Below the pieces are notes generated by a model. It was not told the origin of the DNA, did not search any database, and was given only the letters and a program-made list of their open reading frames with translations. Shown one piece after another: positions 7,565 to 18,217 of a stretch of DNA of 28,545 nt. Both the position numbers and the translations under genes were made by a program. Numbering within the stretch: the stretch's first letter is position 1; each line of letters begins with the position of its first letter. Source of the DNA: Clostridia bacterium (GTDB taxonomy: Bacteria; Bacillota_A; Clostridia; Oscillospirales; CAG-272); the NCBI GenBank assembly GCA_017414605.1, contig JAFQLG010000096.1, positions 1-28,545 on the forward strand. Direction: 5' to 3'.

Positions 7565-8344
7565 ATGAGGACAACGGCTAAAATATTGATTTGTGCTTTA
7601 ATTCTCGGCGCATTGTGTGCCTTTGCGGGCTGTACAAATGGCGCTGAGGACGGAAAGCTTTTGGATTTTGAAATAAATGCCGATGGCGAGAGCTATTGCG
7701 TTATGGGAATAGGAAAATTTAGCGGAAGCAGGCTGGTTATCCCAGACGAATACGAGGGCCTTCCCGTTACTTCCATTTACACCTGCGCATTTGAAAACTG
7801 CAGCAGTATAACGGAGATCGTTATTCCCGAAAGCGTTACTTATATAGGTATGGGCGCATTTACGGGCTGCACCTCGCTGGTGGAGATCAAAATTCCCAAT
7901 GGAGTGGATATTCTGCCGCACGGGTTGTTCGCAGGCTGTACGTCTTTGACAAAAGTTACCCTGCCTGAGAGAGTGAGCGCGGTGGAGCAGAGTGTTTTTT
8001 CGGGTTGCTCGTCGCTGATCAGCGTAGTTTTGCCCGAGGGTATGAGCGCGATACCTGCGCAAATGTTTAAGGATTGTACGTCGCTTAAGAGCCTTGTCGT
8101 ACCCGAAGGAGTGGAAAAAATACAGGTCTTTTCGCTCCTTGGCTGCACATCGCTTGAAAGAATAGTGATACCCTCGTCCGTTATGCTGATAGAGCATCAG
8201 GCAATGGCTCGTTGCTCATCGCTTGTATCTATTGAATACAAGGGAACGGCGGCTGAGTGGAGCGCTATGCAAAAAAGACAAAGCTGGAATTTGGGAACGG
8301 GCGGATATACCGTTCACTGCACCGACGGTGACGTTGAAGAATAA
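7565..8344 (+). CDS. BspA-type leucine-rich-repeat lipoprotein
   Basis: 259 residues. The N-terminus is a lipoprotein signal peptide: basic start (MRTTAK), hydrophobic stretch, then the lipobox FAGC with the acylated Cys at residue 23. From about residue 55 to 225 there are about seven repeats of about 23 residues with the BspA/LRR_5 pattern, each around (F/L)xxCxSLxxIxIPxxVxxI. The repeat block is capped by an IEYKGTAAEWSAM segment, a motif often found at the end of such arrays and echoed in the giant LRR protein downstream (CYGGTPEQF). It should sit on the outer face of the cell membrane and mediate protein or surface contacts; the ligand is unknown. It is monocistronic, with its own promoter and a hairpin after it. 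The ribosome site (GGCGG, about 9 nt before the ATG) is weak. Confidence 0.88.
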   Translation: MRTTAKILICALILGALCAFAGCTNGAEDGKLLDFEINADGESYCVMGIGKFSGSRLVIPDEYEGLPVTSIYTCAFENCSSITEIVIPESVTYIGMGAFTGCTSLVEIKIPNGVDILPHGLFAGCTSLTKVTLPERVSAVEQSVFSGCSSLISVVLPEGMSAIPAQMFKDCTSLKSLVVPEGVEKIQVFSLLGCTSLERIVIPSSVMLIEHQAMARCSSLVSIEYKGTAAEWSAMQKRQSWNLGTGGYTVHCTDGDVEE

Positions 8345-8352
8345 GAAAAATA

Positions 8353-8384
8353 GGGGTCTTTCGCAGACGTTTGCGAAAGACCCC
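8353..8384 (+). terminator. Strong inverted repeat after the LRR lipoprotein gene
   Basis: A perfect 13-bp stem (GGGGTCTTTCGCA at 8353-8365 with its complement at 8372-8384) and a 6-nt loop. The + strand tail (TTAGGTGTTTT) is a poor T-run, while the complement strand has TATTTTTC after the stem. A second weak hairpin, CGGCA/TGCCG (8424-8428/8445-8449), is followed by five T residues and may complete termination. Confidence 0.7.
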
Positions 8385-8475
8385 TTAGGTGTTTTGCCAA
8401 AATGTCCAATTTGTAATTTGCTGCGGCAGATTATATGTAAAATGTGCCGTTTTTGATCAAATTCATGTAGTCCTA

Positions 8476-8504
8476 TTGACACAATTTTATTGTTATGTTA
8501 TAAT
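8476..8504 (+). promoter_or_regulatory. SigA-type promoter of the pyrimidine operon
   Basis: Perfect TTGACA (8476-8481), a 17-nt spacer and perfect TATAAT (8499-8504), with TG one base upstream of the -10 (extended -10). The leader from about 8511 to 8549 is about 39 nt and AT-rich, with no room for a PyrR attenuator or a leader peptide. Confidence 0.93.
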
Positions 8505-8549
8505 ATTATAAATGTAATTTAATAAATTCTATAATTTTAGGAGAACAAA

Positions 8550-9749
8550 ATGTCAGAGATCAAGGCTTTGGTATATGCGAGAACAAAAGATGTTGAGTCG
8601 TTGGGCAAGGCGTTTTTGTCTAATGATGCCGTTTTTGTTTTCAACTCTCCAGAATATTGTATTTTTCCCGGTTTTTGTGATGTGCACGTGCACTTTCGCG
8701 AGCCGGGTTTTTCTTATAAAGAAACGATAGCATCGGGGTCACTTTCGGCTGCCGCAGGCGGATATACCGACGTTTGTACTATGCCCAATCTCAACCCCGT
8801 GCCCGACAGTGCCGAGCACTTGAAGGAGCAAACGGACATAATTAGAAGAGATGCTCTTATCGGCGTTCATCCTTACGGTGCAATAACGGTTGGACAGAAG
8901 GGTGAGCAACTCGCCGACCTTGAGGGCATGGCAAATAACGTTATCGCCTTTTCCGATGACGGACGCGGTGTTCAGGACGAGGGTATGATGCGCGAGGCTA
9001 TGCAGAGGGCAAAGGCGCTTGGCAAAATGATAGTTGCACACTGTGAGGTCAACGACCTTTTGCGCGGTGGCTATATACACGACGGAGAATATGCTCGCCG
9101 ACATGGACATCGCGGAATTTGCTCCGAGAGCGAATGGCGCCAGATAGAGCGCGATCTTAAGCTGGCGGACAACACGGGATGCGCATATCACGTATGCCAC
9201 ATTTCAACAAAAGAGAGTGTGGAGCTTATAAAAGATGCAAAGCGCAGCGGTGTTGACGTCACATGCGAAACGGCGCCGCATTATCTGATACTCAACGATA
9301 TGGATCTGCGCGAATGCGGACGTTTTAAGATGAACCCGCCGCTGCGCAGTGAAAAGGATAGAATGGCTCTGGTTGAGGGCATACTTGACGGAACGGTTGA
9401 TATGATAGCAACCGACCACGCTCCGCACTCCGCAGAGGAAAAGAGCCGCGGACTTGAAAAAAGTGCGTTTGGCATAGTGGGACTTGAGCTTGCATTCCCG
9501 CTGATGTATTCAAAGTTTGTAAAGCACAGTACAATGACTTTAGAGCAGCTTTTGGAGCTTATGGTCTATCTGCCCCGCGAGAGATTCGGCTTGCCGCATA
9601 ACGATTCGTTTACGGTATGGAGGCTTGATGACGTATACAATATAGATCCCGAGGAGTTCAAGTCGTATGGAAGAGCTACTCCCTTTGAGGGGGAACGGGT
9701 TTTTGGCAGATGTGTGGCGACTGTATACGGCGATAAAAGAGTATTTTAA
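8550..9749 (+). CDS. pyrC: Dihydroorotase
   Basis: 399 residues, preceded by AGGAGA. It catalyses ring closure of carbamoyl aspartate to dihydroorotate, the third step of UMP synthesis. Amidohydrolase metal and active-site motifs are visible: DVHVHFREPG near residue 43, FSDDGRG, IVAHCE, YHVCHIST and ATDHAPHSAEEK. The HVHFREPG and DHAPH forms fit the class I (Bacillus-type) dihydroorotase. The N-terminal small domain looks shortened: the first metal motif comes at about residue 46 rather than near 60, so the protein is slightly shorter than the usual 420-430. It is the first gene of the operon, 25 nt upstream of carB. Confidence 0.93.
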   Translation: MSEIKALVYARTKDVESLGKAFLSNDAVFVFNSPEYCIFPGFCDVHVHFREPGFSYKETIASGSLSAAAGGYTDVCTMPNLNPVPDSAEHLKEQTDIIRRDALIGVHPYGAITVGQKGEQLADLEGMANNVIAFSDDGRGVQDEGMMREAMQRAKALGKMIVAHCEVNDLLRGGYIHDGEYARRHGHRGICSESEWRQIERDLKLADNTGCAYHVCHISTKESVELIKDAKRSGVDVTCETAPHYLILNDMDLRECGRFKMNPPLRSEKDRMALVEGILDGTVDMIATDHAPHSAEEKSRGLEKSAFGIVGLELAFPLMYSKFVKHSTMTLEQLLELMVYLPRERFGLPHNDSFTVWRLDDVYNIDPEEFKSYGRATPFEGERVFGRCVATVYGDKRVF

Positions 9750-9774
9750 GAGTTTAATATAGAGGTGAACAGTT

Positions 9775-12700
9775 ATGGCAAAGAGAACAGATTTGAAAAA
9801 GATTTTGATAATAGGCTCGGGACCCATCGTTATCGGTCAGGCGGCAGAGTTTGACTATGCGGGAACGCAGGCGTGTCTTGCGCTCAAGGAAGAAGGATAT
9901 GAGGTAGTGCTTGTAAACTCCAACCCCGCAACTATTATGACGGATACGACTATAGCGGATAAGGTATATATGGAGCCTTTGACGCTTGAATATATCGCGA
10001 AAATTTTGAGATACGAGCGTCCCGACGCGATCCTCCCCGGAATCGGCGGACAAACGGGACTTAATCTCGCTATGCAGCTTGAGAAAAAGGGAATACTGCG
10101 CGAGTGTCACACCGAGCTTCTCGGAACCTCCAGCGAGAGTATTGAACGCGCTGAGGACAGAGAGCTTTTCAAGGAGCTCTGCCAGTCCATTGGCGAGCCC
10201 ACCATTCCTTCCGAGATAACATACAACCTTGAAGAAGCTAAAGAGGCGGCAGAGAGAATAGGTTACCCCGTTGTTCTGCGCCCCGCATTTACACTTGGCG
10301 GAACGGGCGGCGGATTTGCCAACAATGAAGAGGAGCTTTACGAGATAGGCCTTAACGCCTTCAAGCTTTCTCCCGTTCATCAGGTTCTTATCGAAAAGAG
10401 CGTTAAGGGATATAAGGAGATAGAGTTCGAGGTAATGCGCGACTCCAACGATCACGCTATCACGATATGCGGTATGGAGAACATTGATCCCGTTGGCGTA
10501 CACACCGGCGACTCCTTGGTGGTTGCCCCCATTATGACGCTGTCAAAAGAGCATGAAAAGATGCTCAATGATTCGGCGATAAAGATAATCCGCGAGCTGA
10601 AAATTGAGGGCGGCTGTAACGTTCAATTCGCGCTTGATCCTCATTCCAGCCAGTATTATCTTATTGAGGTAAATCCTCGCGTTTCGCGTTCCTCCGCACT
10701 TGCATCCAAGGCATCGGGATATCCTATCGCTCGCGTTACCGCAAAGATCGCAGTTGGTATGGCGCTTGAGGACATCAAGATAGCAAATACTAACGCGGCA
10801 TTTGAGCCCAGACTCGATTACGTTATCGCAAAGTTGCCCCGTTTCCCGTTTGACAAATTTACCAATGCCTCCAATCTGCTTGGAACGCAGATGAAGGCAA
10901 CGGGCGAGGTAATGGGAATAGGTTCAAATATTGAGGAGTGTTTGTTAAAGGGCATTCGCTCGCTTGAAACAGGCGTTGTTCACGTACATCGCTCAAAATT
11001 TGATCCTATGACGGATGCAGAGCTTTGCGAATATATTCGCGAGTTCCGTGACGATAACATTTTCGCCATTGCGGAGCTTATGCGCCGCGGCACCTCGATA
11101 GACGAAATACACGGCATAACCAGGATAACAGCATTCTTCCTTGAGGCTATTAAGAACATAGTTGATATGGAAAAGACGCTTGCAAAGAACGTCTTTGACC
11201 TTGAAACGCTGCGCGCGGCAAAGAAGATGGGCTTTGCGGACAAGTTCGTGGCAAAGCTTTGGGGCTGCTCCGAGCTGCAGGTGTTTAAGTTCAGAAAAGA
11301 AAAAGGTCTTTTCCCCGTATTCAAAATGGTTGACACCTGTCATACGGGCGCGTATATTCCTTACTTCTATTCGTCATATACGGGTGAGAATGCTTCCGTT
11401 CTGACCGACAAAAAGAAGATAATCGTGCTTGGCGCAGGTCCTATACGTATAGGTCAGGGTGTTGAGTTCGACTATTCCACCGTTCACGCGGTAAGCACTA
11501 TAAAGAAATCCGGCTACGAGGCTATTATTATCAACAACAACCCCGAAACCGTTTCCACCGACTATACCACGGCGGACAAGCTCTACTTTGAGCCTCTTAC
11601 TCCCGAGGACGTTATGAATATAATCGAGTTTGAAAAGCCTGAGGGCGTTGTTGCCTCTCTCGGCGGACAAACTGCGATAAACCTCGCTCAGCCTCTCTTT
11701 GACCTCGGCGTCAAGATAATCGGTACAGACTGTGCCGCTATCGACAAGGCAGAGAACAGAGATGCATTTGAAAAGCTTCTCTCCGAGCTGGGCATTCCTC
11801 AGCCTGCGGGCCGCGCGGTTACAAAGATAGAGGATGGCGTTGCGGCAGCGGCAAGAATAGGTTACCCCGTGCTTGTTCGCCCCTCCTTTGTGCTTGGCGG
11901 ACGCGCTATGCAGATAGTTGCAAACGAGGAGCAGCTGCGCCACTACCTCAAGACCGCGGTTGAAATTGACGAGGACAAGCCCGTGCTCGTTGACAAGTAT
12001 ATCAGCGGCAAAGAGGTTGAGATCGATGCTATATGTGACGGGCACGACGTTTTTGTACCCGGAATTATGGAGCTTGTTGAGAGAACGGGAATACATTCGG
12101 GCGACTCGATAAGCGTTTATCCCGCGTTTTCCATTTCCGACAAGGTAAAGGGAACTATACTTCAGTATGCAAAGAAGCTGGGTCGCGGCATAGGCATAGT
12201 TGGTCTTTACAACATTCAGTTTATAGTTGACAAGGACGAAAAGGTATATATCATAGAGGTAAATCCCCGTTCTTCAAGAACGGTGCCCTTTCTCTCCAAA
12301 GCAACTGGATATTCTCTGGCGGATATCGCAACAGAGTGTATTTTGGGCAAGTCCTTAAAGGAGCAGGGAATATTTGGAATATACCCCGAGGAGAAAAAGA
12401 GATGGTACGTAAAGGTGCCGGTATTCTCCTTTAACAAGCTGCGCGGCCTTGATGCATATCTTTCTCCCGAAATGAAGTCCACAGGAGAGGCAATAGGATA
12501 CGACGACAAGTATTACAGAGCGCTCTATAAGGCACTTCAGGCATCGGGAATGCATCTGCAGAATTATGGAACCGTGTTTGCAACCATTGCTGACTGCGAT
12601 AAGGCAGAGGCGCTTCCTCTCATTCGTCGTTTCTACAACCTCGGCTTTAATATTGAGGCTACCAGCGGAACTGCAAGGTTCCTCAAAGAGAACGGCATAA

Positions 12701-12948
12701 GAACGCACGTGCTTGGTAAGATCAGCGAGGGCTCGGATGAGATAGCCGAGTCTATTCGCCAGGGACATATAGCATACGTTATCAACACCAGCGATGCTTC
12801 TTCCTCCGGAGTTGCGCGCGACGGATTTGAGATAAGAAAGTATGCAACCGAGAATAACGTTACTATGTTTACCTCGCTTGATACGGTCAGAGTTCTACTT
12901 GACGTGCTTGAGGAAACAACGCTGACTATCTCTACAATAGATGCATAA
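9775..12948 (+). CDS. carB: Carbamoyl-phosphate synthase large subunit
   Basis: 1057 residues, full length. It builds carbamoyl phosphate from ammonia, bicarbonate and two ATP. The two homologous halves are clear: IGSGPIVIGQAAEFDYAGTQ near the start and LGAGPIRIGQGVEFDYS near residue 550, each followed by an ATP-grasp domain (EVNPRVSRSSALASKATGY-like and EVNPRSSRTVPFLSKATGY). The C-terminal MGS-like domain, which binds UMP or ornithine in homologues, spans about residues 930-1057. GAGGTG precedes the ATG. The glutaminase partner carA, usually immediately upstream, is not in this operon; pyrC ends 25 nt before it. Confidence 0.97.
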   Translation: MAKRTDLKKILIIGSGPIVIGQAAEFDYAGTQACLALKEEGYEVVLVNSNPATIMTDTTIADKVYMEPLTLEYIAKILRYERPDAILPGIGGQTGLNLAMQLEKKGILRECHTELLGTSSESIERAEDRELFKELCQSIGEPTIPSEITYNLEEAKEAAERIGYPVVLRPAFTLGGTGGGFANNEEELYEIGLNAFKLSPVHQVLIEKSVKGYKEIEFEVMRDSNDHAITICGMENIDPVGVHTGDSLVVAPIMTLSKEHEKMLNDSAIKIIRELKIEGGCNVQFALDPHSSQYYLIEVNPRVSRSSALASKASGYPIARVTAKIAVGMALEDIKIANTNAAFEPRLDYVIAKLPRFPFDKFTNASNLLGTQMKATGEVMGIGSNIEECLLKGIRSLETGVVHVHRSKFDPMTDAELCEYIREFRDDNIFAIAELMRRGTSIDEIHGITRITAFFLEAIKNIVDMEKTLAKNVFDLETLRAAKKMGFADKFVAKLWGCSELQVFKFRKEKGLFPVFKMVDTCHTGAYIPYFYSSYTGENASVLTDKKKIIVLGAGPIRIGQGVEFDYSTVHAVSTIKKSGYEAIIINNNPETVSTDYTTADKLYFEPLTPEDVMNIIEFEKPEGVVASLGGQTAINLAQPLFDLGVKIIGTDCAAIDKAENRDAFEKLLSELGIPQPAGRAVTKIEDGVAAAARIGYPVLVRPSFVLGGRAMQIVANEEQLRHYLKTAVEIDEDKPVLVDKYISGKEVEIDAICDGHDVFVPGIMELVERTGIHSGDSISVYPAFSISDKVKGTILQYAKKLGRGIGIVGLYNIQFIVDKDEKVYIIEVNPRSSRTVPFLSKATGYSLADIATECILGKSLKEQGIFGIYPEEKKRWYVKVPVFSFNKLRGLDAYLSPEMKSTGEAIGYDDKYYRALYKALQASGMHLQNYGTVFATIADCDKAEALPLIRRFYNLGFNIEATSGTARFLKENGIRTHVLGKISEGSDEIAESIRQGHIAYVINTSDASSSGVARDGFEIRKYATENNVTMFTSLDTVRVLLDVLEETTLTISTIDA

Positions 12949-12958
12949 AGGATAAAAA

Positions 12959-14592
<1,634 letters not shown>

Positions 14593-14602
14593 CGGAGAAA
14601 AT

Positions 14603-15409
14603 ATGAGAGTTGAACGAATACCGCTTTCCGCCACGGACGAGCAAGTTTACCTTGACGCTTACGTTGCCACGTGGCCGGAGGGTTTTGTCAGAAAGGCTAT
14701 ATTGATAATCCCCGGCGGCGGATACGGCAGAGTTTGTACCGACCGAGAGGGCGAGCCTATAGCTCTTTCTTTTCTGGGCCAAGGCTATAATGCCTTTGTG
14801 CTTCATTACACGGTGGCAAGAAAATCTCCGTTTCCTTGCCAGCTTATAGAGGCGGCAAGAGCGATAAAGCATATAAAGGACAATGCGGATAAATACGGCA
14901 TTGATAAAGAACAGCTTTTTGTTATCGGCTTTTCTGCGGGAGGACATCTTGCGGCATCCTGCGGAGTGCTTTGGAAGATGGACGAGATATATAATGCGGT
15001 TGATATGCCCTATGGCTACAACAAGCCGCGCGGAGTTATGCTTATGTATCCCGTGATCTCGCCTAGACTTAAAAAGCATTTTCCCTCGTTCTGCAATCTT
15101 TTATGCACCGATGATCCAACGGAGGAACAAATGGCGGCGACAGCAATTGATGAAAACGTGGACGCAGACAGCGCGCCTGCATTCATTATGCATACCGCGG
15201 ATGACGAAACGGTGGACGTTAACAATTCCTTGCGCTTGGCGGCGGCATATTCTGGCGCGGGAGTGCCCTTTGAGTTGCACGTGTATCCGCACGGATTGCA
15301 CGGTATTGCACTTGCCAATTCGATAACTTCGGGCGGCGATAAGAGGCTGGAAGACGAGCGCATTGCCGAGTGGGTCAGACTTGTCTGCGAGTGGGCAGAT
15401 AAACAGTAA
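14603..15409 (+). CDS. Alpha/beta hydrolase (esterase/lipase-like) inside the pyr operon
   Basis: 268 residues from the ATG at 14603, chosen for the GGAG about 5 nt upstream; an in-frame TTG at 14579 lies within pyrD and lacks a ribosome site. The fold is an alpha/beta hydrolase of the acetyl-esterase/BD-FAE type: IPGGGYG (residues 36-42, oxyanion-hole region), the nucleophile elbow GFSAGGH (S111), an acid residue in HTADDE (D200 or D201) and the His in GLHG (H233), which together form a plausible full triad. No signal peptide is seen, so it should be cytoplasmic. It lies 10 nt after pyrD and 32 nt before pyrF and is co-transcribed, but no step of UMP synthesis needs it. Its substrate is unknown. 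Confidence 0.88.
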   Translation: MRVERIPLSATDEQVYLDAYVATWPEGFVRKAILIIPGGGYGRVCTDREGEPIALSFLGQGYNAFVLHYTVARKSPFPCQLIEAARAIKHIKDNADKYGIDKEQLFVIGFSAGGHLAASCGVLWKMDEIYNAVDMPYGYNKPRGVMLMYPVISPRLKKHFPSFCNLLCTDDPTEEQMAATAIDENVDADSAPAFIMHTADDETVDVNNSLRLAAAYSGAGVPFELHVYPHGLHGIALANSITSGGDKRLEDERIAEWVRLVCEWADKQ

Positions 15410-15441
15410 CAATTGATCAATATATAAAGGAGATAGAAAAA

Positions 15442-16140
15442 ATGGGAAAAGACGTAATCATCGCGTGCGATTTTGACAGCGCGGAAAAGACGTTTGCATT
15501 CCTTGACAAATTCACGGGCAATAAGCCCTTTGTCAAGATAGGAATGGAGCTTTACTATGCGGAGGGACCCTCTATAGTAAAGGAGATAAAAAAGAGAGGA
15601 CACAAGATCTTTCTTGACTTAAAGCTGCACGATATACCTAACACGGTTAAAAAGTCTATGGCGGTGCTTTCACGCCTTGACGTTGATATGACCAATCTTC
15701 ATGCCGCAGGCACCAAGAGAATGATGGAGGCGGCAATAGAGGGACTTACGAGAGCAGACGGCACGCGCCCTATGCTTATCGCTGTAACCCAGCTTACAAG
15801 CACCGATCAGGAGAGCATGGAAAATGATCTGCTTATAAGAGAACCTATTGATAAAGTGGTTATGCACTACGCTCACAATGCTATGGAAGCAGGACTTGAC
15901 GGAGTTGTTTGCTCACCTCTCGAGGCGGGCAAGGTACACGATACCTGCGGACGCGGCTTTGTAATCGTTACCCCCGGAGTACGCTTTGCGGACGGTGACA
16001 TTGGTGACCAGAAACGCGTTATGACGCCTGCCGAGGCAAAAAAGATAGGCTCGGATTACATAGTTGTAGGAAGACCTATTACGGCGGCAGCTGATCCCGT
16101 AGCGGCTTATGAGAGGTGCGTTGCGGAGTTCGTTGACTGA
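15442..16140 (+). CDS. pyrF: Orotidine 5'-phosphate decarboxylase
   Basis: 232 residues with AAGGAGA upstream. It decarboxylates OMP to UMP, the last step. The motif [13 protein letters not shown] (about residues 53-65) carries the catalytic Lys/Asp of the family; the other conserved pieces are CDFDS near the start, [22 protein letters not shown] and [10 protein letters not shown] (phosphate-binding Arg). This is the shorter Bacillus-type enzyme. It ends in TGA. A palindromic element separates it from pyrE. Confidence 0.96.
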   Translation: MGKDVIIACDFDSAEKTFAFLDKFTGNKPFVKIGMELYYAEGPSIVKEIKKRGHKIFLDLKLHDIPNTVKKSMAVLSRLDVDMTNLHAAGTKRMMEAAIEGLTRADGTRPMLIAVTQLTSTDQESMENDLLIREPIDKVVMHYAHNAMEAGLDGVVCSPLEAGKVHDTCGRGFVIVTPGVRFADGDIGDQKRVMTPAEAKKIGSDYIVVGRPITAAADPVAAYERCVAEFVD

Positions 16141-16143
16141 TTC

Positions 16144-16260
16144 TGCCAACTCAATTTCTCCGTATACTGTGTTGCTCCTCGCAAGCAGCTTGACGTAGGG
16201 AACTACGCTTGCGCTTTGCTTGCTCCGGTGCGCCTTGTCTACGAAAAAATTGAGCCGGCA
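16144..16260 (-). repeat. 117-bp palindromic intergenic element between pyrF and pyrE
   Basis: Imperfect 21-nt terminal inverted repeats (16144-16164 and 16240-16260) share TGCC, CTCAATTT and CGTA. Nested inside are GCAAGC/GCTTGC (16181-16186/16218-16223) and CGTAG-GGAA-CTACG (16194-16207). The four arm mismatches are A-C or C-A in + strand RNA but become G-U pairs in - strand RNA, so the - strand is entered as the more stable folding strand. It resembles REP- or MITE-like elements; no other copy was seen in this window. No ORF of note. Confidence 0.7.
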
Positions 16261-16316
16261 TTCGTTAGTGAAAATGGTTAGCGTTATATGTAAAAGATTT
16301 ATGAGGAGATTTGAAA

Positions 16317-16973
16317 ATGGAAGGATATAAGAGAGAATTTATACAGTTTTTGGAGCGCGCGGGCGTACTCAAGTTCGGTGACTTTACCGCAAAGAGTGGA
16401 CGGAAGATCCCTTATTTTATAAACGCTGGAATGATCAAAACGGGTAGCGACATCGCGACACTTGGCGAGTTCTATGCAAGAGCTTATTTTGAAAAGCTTG
16501 GAGTAAAGCAGGCCGTGCTTTACGGACCTGCATACAAGGGAATTTCGCTTTCCGTTTCCGCGGCAGTTGCGCTTTCCAAGAACGGTCTTAACGTGCCTTT
16601 CTTCTTTAACCGTAAGGAAGTTAAGGATCACGGCGAGGGCGGAGTTTTCGTCGGCTACGTTCCCACAGCGGGCGAGGAGATAGTTATTATCGAGGACGTT
16701 ATCACCGCAGGTACCGCAATTCGCGAGAGCATGGAGATACTTTCTCATCTTGAGGGCTGCAAGGTTGCTGCTACGTTTATCATGGTTGACCGCAAGGAAA
16801 AAGGTCAGGGTGAAAAGGGCGCTATGCAGGAGATAGAGGAGCAGTTCGGATTCCCCGTATACTCGATCGTAGACGTTTACGATATAATCGAGTATCTTGA
16901 GGAGGACGAGGCTAACCGCGAGAACGTTGAAAGAATAAAGAATTATCTTGCAGTTAACGGCGCTCGCGCATAA
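16317..16973 (+). CDS. pyrE: Orotate phosphoribosyltransferase
   Basis: 218 residues. The ATG at 16317 follows GAGGAG by 8 nt; the TTG two codons upstream is not needed. It couples orotate and PRPP to make OMP. The PRPP-binding signature is [12 protein letters not shown] at about residues 121-132; [13 protein letters not shown] near residue 24 and the YGPAYKGI loop also match the family. Coding length is normal. Confidence 0.96.
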   Translation: MEGYKREFIQFLERAGVLKFGDFTAKSGRKIPYFINAGMIKTGSDIATLGEFYARAYFEKLGVKQAVLYGPAYKGISLSVSAAVALSKNGLNVPFFFNRKEVKDHGEGGVFVGYVPTAGEEIVIIEDVITAGTAIRESMEILSHLEGCKVAATFIMVDRKEKGQGEKGAMQEIEEQFGFPVYSIVDVYDIIEYLEEDEANRENVERIKNYLAVNGARA

Positions 16974-16999
16974 TTAAACTAAAGCTGAAAGGGCTGAAT

Positions 17000-18079
17000 A
17001 TGAGAAGTCTTATTGATATTGTCGATATGTCGGTTGAGGAGCTTTATGATCTCATCTCGGTTGCCGAGGACATTATTGCTAACCCCGAAAAATATGCAGA
17101 TATCTGCCGCCACAAAAAGTTGGCAACGCTGTTTTTTGAGCCTTCCACGAGAACAAGGCTGTCCTTTGAGGCGGCAATGTATGAGCTGGGCGGTAACGTG
17201 CTGAGTGTTTCAAGCGCGGGCTCGTCATCTGCGGCGAAAGGGGAGAGCGTTGCGGACACGGCAAAGACCGTTTCCTGCTATGCTGACATAATCGCTATGC
17301 GACATCCGCAGGAGGGTGCACCTCTGGTTGCGGCTATGAATGCCACCATTCCCGTTATAAACGCGGGTGACGGCGGTCACAATCACCCCACGCAGACACT
17401 TGCCGATCTTCTCACGATTTGGAGAGAAAAGGGAACTTTTGAGGGGTTGACCGTAGGCTTTTGCGGGGACTTGAAGTTTGGAAGAACCGTTCATTCGCTT
17501 ATAAATGCGCTTTCAAGATATGCGGGACTTAAGGTCGTGCTTATCTCGCCTAAGGAGCTTAAGGTTCCCGATTACGTAAGAGAGGACGTTCTCGAGGCTT
17601 GCGGCATTGAGTACGTTGAAACGGACGACTTGGTTGGTGCTATGCCTCGGCTTGACATACTCTATATGACCAGGGTGCAGAGAGAGCGCTTTGACAGCGA
17701 GGAGGAGTATCTGCGCTTAAAGGACAGCTATATTCTTACACCCGATAAGCTGGAGGGCGCAAAGAACAGCCTTTCCATATTGCATCCGCTACCTCGCGTA
17801 AACGAGATATCGGTTGCCATTGATAACGACCCTCGCGCTTGCTATTTTAAGCAGGTGCTCAATGGCAAATATATGAGAATGGCGTTGATACTTACGCTTT
17901 TGGGACTTACGGATAAAAAACTCGAGGATAAGGACGAGGCGGACAATACTGCCTTGCTTGACGGCGTAAGATGCCGGAATTCGCGCTGTATTTCAAGGAC
18001 AGAGCAGGAGCTGCCCCAGAGATTTATCAGGGGAGAGAAGGGCGTTTGCCGATGCTTTTATTGCGAGGCAAAGGTGTAA
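17000..18079 (+). CDS. pyrB: Aspartate carbamoyltransferase catalytic chain with a fused PyrI-like zinc domain
   Basis: 359 residues. The first ~305 are a standard catalytic chain: EPSTRTR (residues 47-53), the K80 loop, MRHP (R101, H102), [10 protein letters not shown] (127-136), [11 protein letters not shown] (R162) and LHPLPRV (261-267). A linker (about 306-320) leads to a C-terminal segment with CRNSRC (C325, C330) and CRCFYCE (C352, C355). The CxNSxCIS...CxYCE pattern closely matches the zinc-binding C-terminal domain of the regulatory chain PyrI (four Cys, spacing C-X4-C-X21-C-X2-C). The allosteric nucleotide-binding part of PyrI is absent, and no pyrI follows. AAAGGG precedes the ATG. 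It is the last gene of the operon, before the terminator at 18094. Confidence 0.94.
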   Translation: MRSLIDIVDMSVEELYDLISVAEDIIANPEKYADICRHKKLATLFFEPSTRTRLSFEAAMYELGGNVLSVSSAGSSSAAKGESVADTAKTVSCYADIIAMRHPQEGAPLVAAMNATIPVINAGDGGHNHPTQTLADLLTIWREKGTFEGLTVGFCGDLKFGRTVHSLINALSRYAGLKVVLISPKELKVPDYVREDVLEACGIEYVETDDLVGAMPRLDILYMTRVQRERFDSEEEYLRLKDSYILTPDKLEGAKNSLSILHPLPRVNEISVAIDNDPRACYFKQVLNGKYMRMALILTLLGLTDKKLEDKDEADNTALLDGVRCRNSRCISRTEQELPQRFIRGEKGVCRCFYCEAKV

Positions 18080-18093
18080 AAATCAATATAATA

Positions 18094-18124
18094 AAAGGGC
18101 AGGTTGACCTGCCCTTTGCTTTTT
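18094..18124 (+). terminator. Rho-independent terminator of the pyr operon
   Basis: A 10-bp stem AAAGGGCAGG (18094-18103) with CCTGCCCTTT (18108-18117), TTGA loop, then GC and five T residues. It lies 14 nt after the pyrB stop. Confidence 0.93.
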
Positions 18125-18127
18125 GTT

Positions 18128-18150
18128 ATCAAAGCGAAAAACGCTTTGAT
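18128..18150 (+). repeat. Perfect short inverted repeat after the pyr terminator
   Basis: ATCAAAGCG (18128-18136) and CGCTTTGAT (18142-18150) around five A residues. No T-run follows. It lies between the terminator and the next promoter; role unknown. A protein-binding site or remnant of a repeat element is possible. Confidence 0.55.
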
Positions 18151-18188
18151 GAAGGAGGCGAGTTGCCTTGTGAAATTGGCTCATTCTA

Positions 18189-18217
18189 TTGACAATAAAC
18201 GAATATGGGTATATAAT
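18189..18217 (+). promoter_or_regulatory. SigA-type promoter of the accessory LRR/GH3 operon
   Basis: Perfect TTGACA (18189-18194), 17-nt spacer, perfect TATAAT (18212-18217). Followed by an AT-rich leader of about 55 nt and GGAGGG before the first gene. Confidence 0.92.
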
